38,137 nucleotides of DNA. Source: Clostridiales bacterium (GTDB taxonomy: Bacteria > Bacillota > Clostridia > Lachnospirales > Lachnospiraceae). Positions 17,131 through 25,174 of the stretch are shown one piece after another. The stretch is taken from contig JAAVHR010000047.1 in the NCBI GenBank assembly GCA_014799595.1, positions 1 to 38,137 on the forward strand, in the 5' to 3' direction. Within the stretch, counting starts at the first letter, position 1. Every line of letters starts with the position of its first letter. The translations under genes were made by a program, and so were the position numbers. Under the pieces are notes generated by a model. The model was given only the letters and a program-made list of their open reading frames with translations, made no database searches and was not told the DNA's origin.

Positions 17131-17424
17131 GTAACTGTTCAGAACCATGAACAGTTACGTTCAAGCCCATGAATGTTCGCCTTCGGCGAAGGGCTTAAAC
17201 ATTGCAAAATTTACGCTGAAAGTCCTGACAAACGGCTATATTTCGTGCAAGCCTGCTTGCAAAGAAATATAGACATTTGGCTGGCTAAACTGTATGAGTA
17301 TGTAGGGCGACAGCACGGAATACGAATACAGTTAGTGATTGCGGGAGTGCGTAGCACATAGCAATCAACTTTCATTTTTCATACAAAACACGCAGTAAAT
17401 GCGTGTTTCTACCTGAATAGTTAC
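17131..17424. mobile_element. MITE family C, copy C3 (294 bp, exact 8-bp target duplication, multi-hairpin)
   Basis: Ends GTAACTGTTCA (17131-17141) and TGAATAGTTAC (17414-17424). The flanks TACACTAT are identical at 17123-17130 and 17425-17432. The interior folds into many nested hairpins: the 28-bp end palindrome; AAGCCC/GGGCTT holding TTCGCC-TTC-GGCGAA; CTATATTTC/GAAATATAG holding GCAAG-CCTG-CTTGC; AACTGTAT/ATACAGTT; TGATTGC/GCAATCA holding GTGCGTAGCAC; and ACGCA-GTAAA-TGCGT. A 62-codon plus-strand frame inside it has no recognisable ribosome binding site and follows the hairpins, so I do not call it a gene. Confidence 0.9.
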
Positions 17425-17486
17425 TACACTATAACAATAACATATTTTAAATTCTTTGTCACTTTTTCCTTTTGGGATTTTTATTA

Positions 17487-17526
17487 ACAAAAAAAGATGC
17501 TACATAGCTTTTTAGCTTATGTAACA
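17487..17526 (-). terminator. Intrinsic terminator of leuC-leuD
   Basis: The minus strand shows a stem pairing TGTTACATAAGCT with AGCTATGTAGCA (one bulge), followed by TCTTTTTTTG. It lies about 160 bp after leuD, downstream of the 106-bp structured element. Confidence 0.75.
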
Positions 17527-17563
17527 CCTTCTTATCTGTTTAAAAACAATTACTTTATCCTCA

Positions 17564-17669
17564 ATTATTCGTGTCCTATATTGCAATCCGCTGCTATTGT
17601 AGCTAGAAGCCGCTTGGAAGCGTCACCTGTCTGCAATCATTGTCAACTGACCTATTAAGCATGAATAAT
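17564..17669 (-). ncRNA. Structured repeat E1 in the leuD 3' region (106 nt, paired with E2)
   Basis: The minus strand closely matches the plus strand at 29944-30049, with the same 106-nt length. Compensatory changes support pairing: terminal ATTATTC/GAATAAT here versus ATTGTTC/GAACAAT; an inner GCTA-CAA-TAGC here versus GTTG-CAA-TAAC; and an outer ATTGCA/TGCAAT here versus ATTGTA/TGCAAT. It starts 13 bp after the leuD stop and ends before the leuCD terminator. It could be a 3'-UTR RNA element or an imperfect-palindrome transposable repeat; I see no target duplication. Confidence 0.55.
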
Positions 17670-17681
17670 CTCGGTTTATTT

Positions 17682-18176
17682 TTATTCCTCTCCCTTTGCA
17701 TTGATGTAATTCATCAATCCACCAGATTTAATAATATTTTGCATAAATGGTGGAAAAGCCTGCCCTTGGAACTGAGTTCCTTTTGTTTTATTATATATCA
17801 TTCCAGAGTCAAAATCTACTTCTACATTATCTCCTGCCTCAATTCCCTTGGCAGCTTCTGGGCACTCAATAATTGGCAATCCAATATTAATTGCATTACG
17901 ATAGAAAATTCTTGCAAAAGTCTCTGCAATTACGCAGCTCACCCCTGCACATTTAATGGCTAAAGGTGCATGTTCTCTGGAAGAACCACAACCAAAATTC
18001 TTATTGGCTACAATAATGTCACCCTTTTGCACTTTCTTTGCAAAATCTTTATCAATGTCTTCCATACAATACTTTGCTAATTCATTTCCATCGGATGAAT
18101 TCAAGTATCTTGCCGGAATGATTACATCTGTATCTACATTATCTCCGTATTTGAATACTGTACCATTTGCTTTCAT
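17682..18176 (-). CDS. leuD: 3-isopropylmalate dehydratase small subunit
   Basis: 164 residues, the length of the short archaeal/clostridial type. It forms the isopropylmalate isomerase with LeuC, converting 2- to 3-isopropylmalate in leucine synthesis. [12 protein letters not shown] and the [12 protein letters not shown] swivel-domain motif are clear. It follows leuC by 24 bp with GGAGG before the start. leuA and leuB are not in the window. Confidence 0.96.
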   Translation of the reverse strand: MKANGTVFKYGDNVDTDVIIPARYLNSSDGNELAKYCMEDIDKDFAKKVQKGDIIVANKNFGCGSSREHAPLAIKCAGVSCVIAETFARIFYRNAINIGLPIIECPEAAKGIEAGDNVEVDFDSGMIYNKTKGTQFQGQAFPPFMQNIIKSGGLMNYINAKGEE

Positions 18177-18200
18177 TAACTATATCCTCCGTTCTCTATT

Positions 18201-19466
18201 TTATAATCCAAGATCACTTGGCTGGCTAAGTTTTCCGGTTATGGCACTTGCTGCTGCTACTGCAGGGCTTGCAAGATAAATCTCTGAATCAATGTGTCCC
18301 ATACGTCCCACAAAGTTACGGTTCGTTGTTGAAACTGCTCTTTCTCCAGATGCCAGAATTCCCATGTGTCCGCCAAGACAAGGTCCACAAGTCGGAGTAC
18401 TTACAATGGCTCCTGCGTGAATAAAAGTATGTACTAATCCTTCATCCACTGCCTGTAAGTAAATCTTCTGAGTTGCTGGAATAACAATACAACGCATTCC
18501 TTTTGCCACATGTTTTCCTTCCAATACCTTAGCAGCTATACGAAGATCTTCAATACGGCCATTGGTACAAGAACCTATTACTACCTGATCAATCTTAATA
18601 TCCCCAGATTCTGCTACTGTCTTTGTATTTTCTGGCAAATGTGGAAATGCTACTGTTGGTTCCAGAGCAGACAAATCAATAGTATAAGTCTCATCATATA
18701 CAGCATCTTCATCAGCCTCATATTTGGTGTAACTCTTGGTAGAATGCTCCTTCATATACTCTTCCGTTAATTCATCTACAGGAAAAATTCCATTCTTTGC
18801 ACCTGCTTCAATTGCCATATTTGCAATCGTAAAACGGTCATCCATTGATAAATTCTTAATTCCATCTCCTACAAATTCCATGGAACGGTACAATGCACCA
18901 TCTACACCAATCATTCCAATAATATGCAAAATCACATCTTTTCCACTTACCCATTCCTTTGGTTTACCTGTAAGAACAAATTTGATTGCGGAAGGCACTT
19001 TAAACCAAGCTTTACCGGTAATCATTCCTGCACCCATGTCAGTACTTCCTACACCTGTAGAAAATGCTCCCAATGCACCATAAGTACAAGTGTGTGAATC
19101 TGCTCCAATACAAGTTTCCCCTGCTACAATCAATCCTTTTTCTGGAAGAAGTGCATGTTCAATTCCCACTTCACCTAACTCGAAATAATTAGTAATACCC
19201 TGAGCGTATGCATATTCACGCACACATTTACAATGCTCTGCTGACTTAATATCTTTATTTGGTGTAAAGTGGTCAGGTACTAATGCAATCTTGTCTTTAT
19301 CAAAAACGGTCTTCTTATTCAACTTCTCTACTTCATGAATAGCGACCGGTCCCGTAATATCATTTGCCAATACCAAATCTAAATCTGCCTCAATTAACTG
19401 TCCAGCTTCTACTTTTTCTAATCCGGCATGTGCAGCCAAAATCTTCTGTGTCATAGTCATTCCCAT
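18201..19466 (-). CDS. leuC: 3-isopropylmalate dehydratase large subunit
   Basis: 421 residues, the aconitase-family catalytic subunit. The 4Fe-4S cysteines are visible in IGSCTNGR and [13 protein letters not shown], and [13 protein letters not shown] carries an active-site region. AAGGAGG lies nine bases before the ATG. It forms a two-gene unit with leuD. I see no T-box leader upstream; the 110 bp to the next element hold only a promoter. Confidence 0.97.
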   Translation of the reverse strand: MGMTMTQKILAAHAGLEKVEAGQLIEADLDLVLANDITGPVAIHEVEKLNKKTVFDKDKIALVPDHFTPNKDIKSAEHCKCVREYAYAQGITNYFELGEVGIEHALLPEKGLIVAGETCIGADSHTCTYGALGAFSTGVGSTDMGAGMITGKAWFKVPSAIKFVLTGKPKEWVSGKDVILHIIGMIGVDGALYRSMEFVGDGIKNLSMDDRFTIANMAIEAGAKNGIFPVDELTEEYMKEHSTKSYTKYEADEDAVYDETYTIDLSALEPTVAFPHLPENTKTVAESGDIKIDQVVIGSCTNGRIEDLRIAAKVLEGKHVAKGMRCIVIPATQKIYLQAVDEGLVHTFIHAGAIVSTPTCGPCLGGHMGILASGERAVSTTNRNFVGRMGHIDSEIYLASPAVAAASAITGKLSQPSDLGL

Positions 19467-19515
19467 AACAAAATTCCTCCTTATGCAATCTGTGGATTAC
19501 TTCAAATCTGTGAAT

Positions 19516-19544
19516 ATTTTAACATAGTTTGGTTTATAAGTAAA
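19516..19544 (-). promoter_or_regulatory. Promoter of leuC-leuD
   Basis: TTTACT, 17-bp spacer, TAAAAT on the minus strand, about 50 bp before leuC. The leader is too short for a T-box. Confidence 0.5.
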
Positions 19545-19576
19545 TTGATAATTCTTAAGAACCTGTTTCTATCTGA

Positions 19577-19720
19577 TTTACTGTTCACACCTATGGTGCT
19601 AACAGTAACAAAATCCAGCCTATCTATAATTCGCCTTCGGCGAAGGGCTGGATTCTTGGCTGTTCTACGTTTTGGCACATAGCTTGACAGCAAGTGTCAA
19701 GCTTGTGATTGAACAGTAAC
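19577..19720. mobile_element. MITE family B, copy B2 (target duplication with 6-bp slippage at left end)
   Basis: Nearly identical to B1 and B3 and in the same orientation. The right end TGAACAGTAAC (19710-19720) is followed by GATTTACT (19721-19728). The same GATTTACT is at 19575-19582, overlapping the left end. Joining GATTTACT to GTTACTGTTCA creates a tandem ACTGTT; losing one copy gives exactly the observed sequence. The duplicated target holds the dut stop codon. Confidence 0.88.
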
Positions 19721-19723
19721 GAT

Positions 19724-20170
19724 TTACTTTCTTCCAGTAGATCCAAAACCGTTCTCTCCACGCACAGTTTCTTCTAATTCTTCTACTTCCACAAATTGTG
19801 CAGCTAAAAATGGAGTAATAACCATTTGAGCCACACGTTCACCAGGTTCCACAATTGCATCCTTCTGACTATGATTATGCAGAGGAACCATAATTTCGCC
19901 CCGGTAATCTGCATCCACTACTCCTACTTTATTTGCTGGTGCCAACCCTTTTTTGGTAGCAAGCCCGCTTCTTGCATATATAAGTCCTGCAAAACCTTCT
20001 GGTATTTCCATCGCAATTCCTGTCTTAATCAAATAGGTCTCTCCAGGCTTTATGGTTACTGTCTCTTCCAGACATGCATACAAGTCTGCCCCTGCAGCAA
20101 ATTTACTGCCATAAGTAGGAATCACTGCATTTTCCTTTAGTTTTATAATATTGATTTCCATGCTTTTCAT
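19724..20170 (-). CDS. dut: Deoxyuridine 5'-triphosphate nucleotidohydrolase
   Basis: 148 residues. Hydrolyses dUTP to dUMP, limiting uracil in DNA and supplying dTMP synthesis. The family motifs are all seen: GADLYA (motif 1), ARSGLA (motif 2), GVVDADYRGEI (motif 3, catalytic Asp), GERVAQM (motif 4) and RGENGFGSTG (motif 5, mobile C-terminal arm). A GAAAGGA site precedes the ATG. It is monocistronic with its own promoter; a family B MITE sits directly at the stop codon. Confidence 0.97.
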   Translation of the reverse strand: MKSMEINIIKLKENAVIPTYGSKFAAGADLYACLEETVTIKPGETYLIKTGIAMEIPEGFAGLIYARSGLATKKGLAPANKVGVVDADYRGEIMVPLHNHSQKDAIVEPGERVAQMVITPFLAAQFVEVEELEETVRGENGFGSTGRK

Positions 20171-20245
20171 AATATTTCCTTTCTGCTACTTTATCTGATG
20201 TATGGTTATACATTCATCATTTTCAATGTCACTAAAATAATATAT

Positions 20246-20273
20246 AGTATACCACTTTTTATCACAAAAACAA
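20246..20273 (-). promoter_or_regulatory. Promoter of dut
   Basis: TTGTTT, 16-bp spacer, TATACT preceded by TG (extended -10, TGGTATACT) on the minus strand, about 75 bp before the start codon. Confidence 0.55.
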
Positions 20274-20277
20274 AGTA

Positions 20278-21162
20278 CTATGCAGAAAATGCCCATAAAT
20301 TCTTAATCTGCTTCCTTAATTTGTCATAATCCCAAATCTCCTTGCTACGATAGGTACTGTTTGGGTCGTTTACTTTAATCTTTCCATCTTCTACACCCAC
20401 TAACAGAATAAAATGTCCTGATGTCGTAAAATCCCCAGCACGAACACTACAGATAACCGGATGTCCCTGCTCTAACTCCTTAAATATGCTATCTTTATCT
20501 AAGGAGATTTCTCTTCCACTAATTCCATATTCCAGACATCCATTTGTCATAAGACTCCATGATGTTCCAGTTCCCTCTATATAATAGCCATTCTTCCAAG
20601 CAAAATTTGCAACTTGGGCAGGTGTGGCATCTTTATTCCCAGTCAAACTTACAATTACCATAGAAAGGCAAGTAGGTGCACAGCCAGACATTCCAATATT
20701 ACTATTTCCGTATGAAGCATACCCCCATCTTTTATCCCACTGTAAAAATAATGGAAATCCTTCTTCTAATTCACTCCTTGTAATCTTTCCACTTGCCTTT
20801 TTTTCTGCATCAAAATATCCTTTTACAAAATCAATCATTTCAGGATTATTACATAATGCCGCCAACATATCTTTAGGGTAATTATCCCTCATTTCATAAA
20901 CTTCTGAGAATTCATCATATTCTCCTGCCAATTCTTTCAATTTTTCCTCTATTTCATTCTCTTCTAAAACCTTTGGTGCTTCTATTATATAATCCTTTTT
21001 CTCTTCTGAAAAAACATCTGCTATCTCTGCAAGTATATTCTCTCCCATATCCTTATTCATCTGTTTCCACAATCCCAAACCTACAACTGCACACAGACAT
21101 AATATACACATTCCTTTTATCTTTCTTGCTCTTCTTCTTTTTCTTCTCTTTTGATTTTTCAT
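20278..21162 (-). CDS. Membrane-anchored C39-like cysteine peptidase
   Basis: 294 residues from the ATG at 21162 (AAGGAG eight bases upstream). A very basic N-terminus (KNQKRRKRRRARK) precedes one membrane segment at about 17-33, then an acidic linker. The C39_2-type papain-fold domain follows from about residue 135. The nucleophile is probably C161 in MSGCAPTCLSM, with His in SGHFILLVG and the polar residue in KVNDPN. Topology suggests an extracytoplasmic enzyme. Bacteriocin processing seems unlikely because there is no ABC transporter fusion; the substrate is unknown. The frame continues upstream to 21195 without a ribosome binding site. Confidence 0.83.
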   Translation of the reverse strand: MKNQKRRKRRRARKIKGMCILCLCAVVGLGLWKQMNKDMGENILAEIADVFSEEKKDYIIEAPKVLEENEIEEKLKELAGEYDEFSEVYEMRDNYPKDMLAALCNNPEMIDFVKGYFDAEKKASGKITRSELEEGFPLFLQWDKRWGYASYGNSNIGMSGCAPTCLSMVIVSLTGNKDATPAQVANFAWKNGYYIEGTGTSWSLMTNGCLEYGISGREISLDKDSIFKELEQGHPVICSVRAGDFTTSGHFILLVGVEDGKIKVNDPNSTYRSKEIWDYDKLRKQIKNLWAFSA

Positions 21163-21248
21163 TCTTTTCACTCCTTTTAACCAAAAAACTTCCATTTACA
21201 TAGCTTGTTCCTGTTTCCACTAAATGCACCTTTTGATTGCTTATCTCT

Positions 21249-21257
21249 ATCATAACA
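21249..21257 (-). promoter_or_regulatory. Extended -10 promoter of the C39-like peptidase gene
   Basis: TGTTATGAT (TGn-TATGAT) on the minus strand, about 90 bp before the start. No convincing -35 is seen. Confidence 0.35.
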
Positions 21258-21390
21258 AAACAAAAGAATTTATATTTTCGTTTTCTCTGCAAAAAATCTG
21301 ATTCTTTTCTTATAAAAATCTTACGATTTTATGATTTTTCTCAAGATTTCTGAAGCTATATAAATTTTGCAAGAACACTTTTGTGAATAC

Positions 21391-21448
21391 AAAAAAATGA
21401 TCCTGTAGGTAATTAGAAAAATTCTAACAACTCTTACAGCATCATTTT
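21391..21448 (-). terminator. Intrinsic terminator of the vanRS-like operon
   Basis: The minus strand pairs AAAATGATGCTGTA with TACAGGATCATTTT (one mismatch), followed by seven T residues. The stem begins at the histidine kinase stop codon. Confidence 0.75.
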
Positions 21449-22557
21449 TATTCTCCTGGCAGATTTACCCGAAAAGTAATACTTTCATCCCTGCTTTCCG
21501 CTGTAATACTCCCCTGATGAAGTTCCACAATTTCTTTTGCGATAGCAAGTCCAAGTCCTGCCCCACCAGTGTTTGTAGCACGGGAAGAATCTAACCTGTA
21601 AAACTGCTCAAATATATGAACTAGTTTTTCTTTTGCAATATTTTTTCCTTTGTTTGATACTAACAAAGAAATTTCTTTTCCTCTCTGGGTTAAGGATAAA
21701 TGAATTGCCGTTTCTGGATAACTGTAATTGATAGCATTACGAATCAAATTATCCACTACACGTTCCATTTTATCCGCATCTCCTAAAAAGAAAATATCTT
21801 TTTCCACATGCATATCCCATGTAAGTTTTTTCTCATCCATAATAGGAAGAAATTCACTGGCAATCTGTTCCAGCATCCGGCTTAGATGAATTGCTTCTTT
21901 GTCTAATGCCATAGTGGTTAAATTAAAACGGGTAATGTCAAAAAACTCATTAATGAGATCTTCTAACCGTTCTGCCTTTGACAAGGCAATTCCCGTATAT
22001 TTTTTCCGAAGTTTGTCAGACAATTCTTCTTCTTCCACTAACAAGGTCAAATAACCAATTACGCTGGTTAATGGTGTGTTCAAATCATGTGCTAAATACA
22101 CAATCAAATCATTTTTTCTTTGCTCAGCTTCCTTGGCAAGTTGTATATTTCTGTTATTTCTCTCACGAATTGCATTCATATCATCCTGTACATCTTTTAA
22201 AACATTTGGGAGAATAATAACATTTTCTGGCTCTTTTGTCATTTTTCCTGAAGCATACAACATCTTGTCTAAGTATCCCAACACCTGAAAAATATAAAAA
22301 CACCCTAAAATAATTGCACCTATCAGACAAACTAACACTACTACAATCACAGAATTTTCATCAATATAATGTAAGAAAGGATATAAGAAATCCGTCTTGT
22401 ACCATATTTTTCGGGACAAAACCACTTTACCAAACAAAAATGCAAAAAAAGCAACAATAATATATACTAACAAAATCAATCCAAAACGTTTTAACAATTT
22501 TATAGAAATCCGGTTTTGATATTGTCCAGATTCTTTCCATGGCTTATTCTCATTCAA
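21448..22557 (-). CDS. Membrane sensor histidine kinase (VanS-like)
   Basis: 369 residues. Two membrane segments (about 25-47 and 68-92) enclose only a short external loop. The HisKA domain has the phospho-acceptor H157 in YLAHDLNTPLTSVIGYL. The ATPase domain shows the N box (DNLIRNAINYS), G1 (SNKGKNI) and G2 (GGAGLGLAI). The start is a TTG overlapping the response-regulator stop by eight bases, so translation is coupled. It resembles VanS, but no van ligase or peptidase genes are near; with such a small sensor loop the signal is probably read in or near the membrane. Confidence 0.9.
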   Translation of the reverse strand: MNENKPWKESGQYQNRISIKLLKRFGLILLVYIIVAFFAFLFGKVVLSRKIWYKTDFLYPFLHYIDENSVIVVVLVCLIGAIILGCFYIFQVLGYLDKMLYASGKMTKEPENVIILPNVLKDVQDDMNAIRERNNRNIQLAKEAEQRKNDLIVYLAHDLNTPLTSVIGYLTLLVEEEELSDKLRKKYTGIALSKAERLEDLINEFFDITRFNLTTMALDKEAIHLSRMLEQIASEFLPIMDEKKLTWDMHVEKDIFFLGDADKMERVVDNLIRNAINYSYPETAIHLSLTQRGKEISLLVSNKGKNIAKEKLVHIFEQFYRLDSSRATNTGGAGLGLAIAKEIVELHQGSITAESRDESITFRVNLPGE

Positions 22558-23245
22558 TCGTATAACCTACCCCCCAGACAGTCTTAATAATCTTTGGTTT
22601 TCTTGCAGGTTCTTTTAATTTTTCCCGAAGTCTGGCAATATGTGCCATAACTGTATTATTATTATCCAAAAATTTTTCACCCCAAACCACTTCAAACAAT
22701 TCTTCTGAAGATACGACTTCTCCCTTGCGGGAAGCCAAATACCATAAAATATCGAATTCCGTAGGTGTGAGTGCAATTTCTTTTCCATTTAGTGTACATT
22801 TATGATGCTTATTAGAAATATGCAATGCCTTTACATCTATCTCGTCCAATTCTCTCTTTTTTTGTTCTGCTTGATTGTATTGAAGATATCTTCGAATCTG
22901 GGATTTTACTCTGGTTACCACTTCAATAGGCTGAAATGGTTTTGTAATATAATCATCTGCTCCCATGGTAAAACCTGTGATTTTGTCAATTTCCTCCACT
23001 TTTGCTGTCAACATAATAATTGGAAAATAATGAGATTCCCGTATTTTTTTGCAAAGAGAAAAACCATCCATATCTGGTAACATAACATCTAAAATCGCCA
23101 GACTAATCTCCTGTTCTTGTACACAGGCAAAAGCATCCTGTCCATTATAAAATTTAAAAACCTGGTAACCTTCATTTTTAAGATATACTTCCAATAAATC
23201 CGCAATCTCCTGTTCATCATCTACAATCAATATGGTTTCTTTCAT
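22550..23245 (-). CDS. Response regulator, OmpR/VanR family
   Basis: 231 residues. The receiver domain has the acidic pocket D9/D10, the phospho-acceptor D53 (LAILDVMLPDMDG) and the switch Lys in ITKPFQP. A C-terminal winged helix (LTPTEFDILWYLASRKGEVVSSEELFEVVW) binds DNA. It pairs with the overlapping kinase. GAGG lies nine bases before the ATG. The targets are unknown; no obvious direct-repeat operator stands out upstream. Confidence 0.93.
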   Translation of the reverse strand: MKETILIVDDEQEIADLLEVYLKNEGYQVFKFYNGQDAFACVQEQEISLAILDVMLPDMDGFSLCKKIRESHYFPIIMLTAKVEEIDKITGFTMGADDYITKPFQPIEVVTRVKSQIRRYLQYNQAEQKKRELDEIDVKALHISNKHHKCTLNGKEIALTPTEFDILWYLASRKGEVVSSEELFEVVWGEKFLDNNNTVMAHIARLREKLKEPARKPKIIKTVWGVGYTIE

Positions 23246-23278
23246 ATAATTAGTACCTCAAACTTCTTTCTCTACTTA

Positions 23279-23308
23279 ATTCTAGACTATTTCTGTTTAA
23301 ATTCTCAA
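23279..23308 (-). promoter_or_regulatory. Promoter of the vanRS-like pair
   Basis: TTGAGA, 18-bp spacer, TAGAAT on the minus strand, overlapping the 3' end of nrdG. It allows expression separate from the upstream division genes. Confidence 0.45.
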
Positions 23309-23832
23309 TTATTCAATTCATGCAATACAATCTTTTTTTGTTTCAAAGAATCTTGTATCTTGATAATCCGCTGGTTAGACGATCCCCGAAAGTTCAAATG
23401 CAGACTATGTAATTGTTCTATATATTTTCCATCCACTAATACATCCAGATATGAAAAAAGTTCTCTGGTAATGGAACCTTCTTCCCACATGTGTCCAAGT
23501 ACATCCCCATCAAATGTAAATCCAGTATAACACCAAATTGTCTTTTGCGGATACCATTGTTTTACTTTTTTTACCACTGGAAGAAGTCCTTGCTGGTTTG
23601 ATAACTCCAAAGGTTCCCCACCAAGCAAAGACAATCCTTTTATATAATCTGGCTTTAAATATCCTAATAACTGCTCCAAGGTTTTTTCTGTAAATACTTT
23701 TCCATAATTAAAATCCCAGGCTTCCTTGTTAAAACAATTCCAACAACGATGGTTGCATCCACTAACAAACAAAGAAACACGCACTCCTGGTCCATTTGCT
23801 ACATCTACTGGCTTTATGTCTGCAAAATTCAT
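23305..23832 (-). CDS. nrdG: Anaerobic ribonucleotide reductase activating protein
   Basis: 175 residues, radical-SAM activase that installs the glycyl radical on NrdD. The cluster motif CNHRCWNC (C26, C30, C33; CxxxCxxC) and the SLLGGEPL SAM-binding motif are present. AGGAGG lies before the ATG. The partner nrdD is not next to it here, although the two are often adjacent. Confidence 0.93.
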   Translation of the reverse strand: MNFADIKPVDVANGPGVRVSLFVSGCNHRCWNCFNKEAWDFNYGKVFTEKTLEQLLGYLKPDYIKGLSLLGGEPLELSNQQGLLPVVKKVKQWYPQKTIWCYTGFTFDGDVLGHMWEEGSITRELFSYLDVLVDGKYIEQLHSLHLNFRGSSNQRIIKIQDSLKQKKIVLHELNN

Positions 23833-23875
23833 ATTTATTCCTCCTGCGTACTACTACAAAATTCATTTTAAAATA

Positions 23876-25108
23876 TTACAGCATGTTTTGTAGAATCTGT
23901 ATACCTTTCTGCAACTGATTATCTTCATCCATGGAATAAAATCCCTTCTGTTGTAACTTTTCATCCAATTCCACTTCTATATCTGGTTCTAAACCTATTT
24001 TATGAATATTTCGTCCGTTCGGTGTGTAATATTTTGCTGTGGTTAGCTTAATGGCAGAATCATCAAAAAGTCCCATAACCGTTTGAACAATACCTTTCCC
24101 AAATGTGGTGGTTCCCACAAGCTTTCCTAATTTATAATCTTGCACAGCACCAGCAAAAACCTCTGATGCACTTGCCGTATTTTCGTTTACCAATATAACA
24201 AGGGGCTTATCAAAAGTCTTATCATCTTTGGAAAAATATATTGTCCCCTTTCCATTTTTATCTTTTACGGAAACAATCTCTTTCTTCTCTGGCAGTATAC
24301 GGCTCATCATATCTACAACAGAATCTAAGAGTCCGCCTCCATTATCTCTCAAATCAATAATAAGACCTTTCATATTCTTTTTTTCCAGTTTATCCAAAGC
24401 TTCTGAAAATTGATTTGCTGTAGTTTCTTTAAAACCAGATACTTGTATATATCCAACATTGTCCTCTAACATCTGATACTCTACAGAAGGTACTTCCACA
24501 TTTCTTCTTTCCATCGTAAAAGTTTGATAGGTCTTTGACTTGGCAATATAAAATTCAATTTCTACTGTAGTACCTTCCTTACCTTTCATCCGTTCCACCA
24601 CATCTGTCAATTCTTCCTTTTTCACGCTTTTTCCATTCACTTTTGTAATACTATCTCCTGCAACAATTCCTGCTTCCTTTGCCGCTCCTCCTTCATAAGC
24701 TTCTACAATATATACTTTTCCCGTCTTGCTATCCTGAGCTACAAGAGCACCTATACCACAATAACTGCCACTATTGCTTTCATTTAGTTCAGCATACTCT
24801 TCTTGTGTATAGTATCTGGAATATGGATCATCCAGACTCTCCAACATCCCCTTATACATACCATCCAGAATTGTTTCATCTTCTACATTTTCCATAAACT
24901 CCTGACTAATTTTTTCATGGATAATTGCAAGCTTATTTAGATTCTGATAAGAGTTCTTCCCTAATGCCTCCACTTGCCTTCCTGTTATAATTCCAATTCC
25001 TCCAAAAAAAAATTTTCCAACGCCATAGAAAACAAGAAGCAAAACAAGACACCCTAGTATTCCAGCTAAAACTCCCTGCAGAAAACTCTTTTTGTTTGAT
25101 TCCTTCAT
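23876..25108 (-). CDS. ctpA: C-terminal processing peptidase (S41, CtpA)
   Basis: 410 residues. One N-terminal membrane anchor (about 9-40) is followed by a PDZ domain (about 115-185, GIVAGDSITKVNGKSV) and the S41 protease core. Spacing matches the known Ser-Lys-Gln triad: S313 (TASASEVF), K338 (FGKGIVQ) and Q342. It acts outside the membrane, cutting C-terminal tails of envelope or signalling proteins. It follows the M23 endopeptidase gene in the ftsEX run, a common clostridial order that suggests a role in controlling wall hydrolysis. Confidence 0.94.
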   Translation of the reverse strand: MKESNKKSFLQGVLAGILGCLVLLLVFYGVGKFFFGGIGIITGRQVEALGKNSYQNLNKLAIIHEKISQEFMENVEDETILDGMYKGMLESLDDPYSRYYTQEEYAELNESNSGSYCGIGALVAQDSKTGKVYIVEAYEGGAAKEAGIVAGDSITKVNGKSVKKEELTDVVERMKGKEGTTVEIEFYIAKSKTYQTFTMERRNVEVPSVEYQMLEDNVGYIQVSGFKETTANQFSEALDKLEKKNMKGLIIDLRDNGGGLLDSVVDMMSRILPEKKEIVSVKDKNGKGTIYFSKDDKTFDKPLVILVNENTASASEVFAGAVQDYKLGKLVGTTTFGKGIVQTVMGLFDDSAIKLTTAKYYTPNGRNIHKIGLEPDIEVELDEKLQQKGFYSMDEDNQLQKGIQILQNML

Positions 25109-25174
25109 ATAATAAGCTCCTTTACTTTATTCAAATACGCTCCTGTCTTTTTAATGTCGGATAGGAAACAGCTT

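Noticed and set aside
17173-17361. 62-codon plus-strand frame inside MITE C3
   Set aside because: It starts within a hairpin stem, has no ribosome binding site, and follows the repeat's palindromes. I treat it as spurious coding in a repeat.
19467-19576. T-box riboswitch before leuC
   Set aside because: The region is about 110 bp and lacks a T-box sequence or terminator/antiterminator pair. Only a promoter is seen.
19502-19693. 63-codon minus-strand frame over MITE B2
   Set aside because: The same Arg-rich translation arises from MITE B3, because both are translations of the same non-coding repeat. No ribosome site is seen.
21448-23245. Vancomycin-resistance regulators
   Set aside because: The kinase and regulator resemble VanS/VanR, but no vanH, vanA/B, vanX or vanY-type genes are adjacent. 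VanRS-like pairs are common without resistance.
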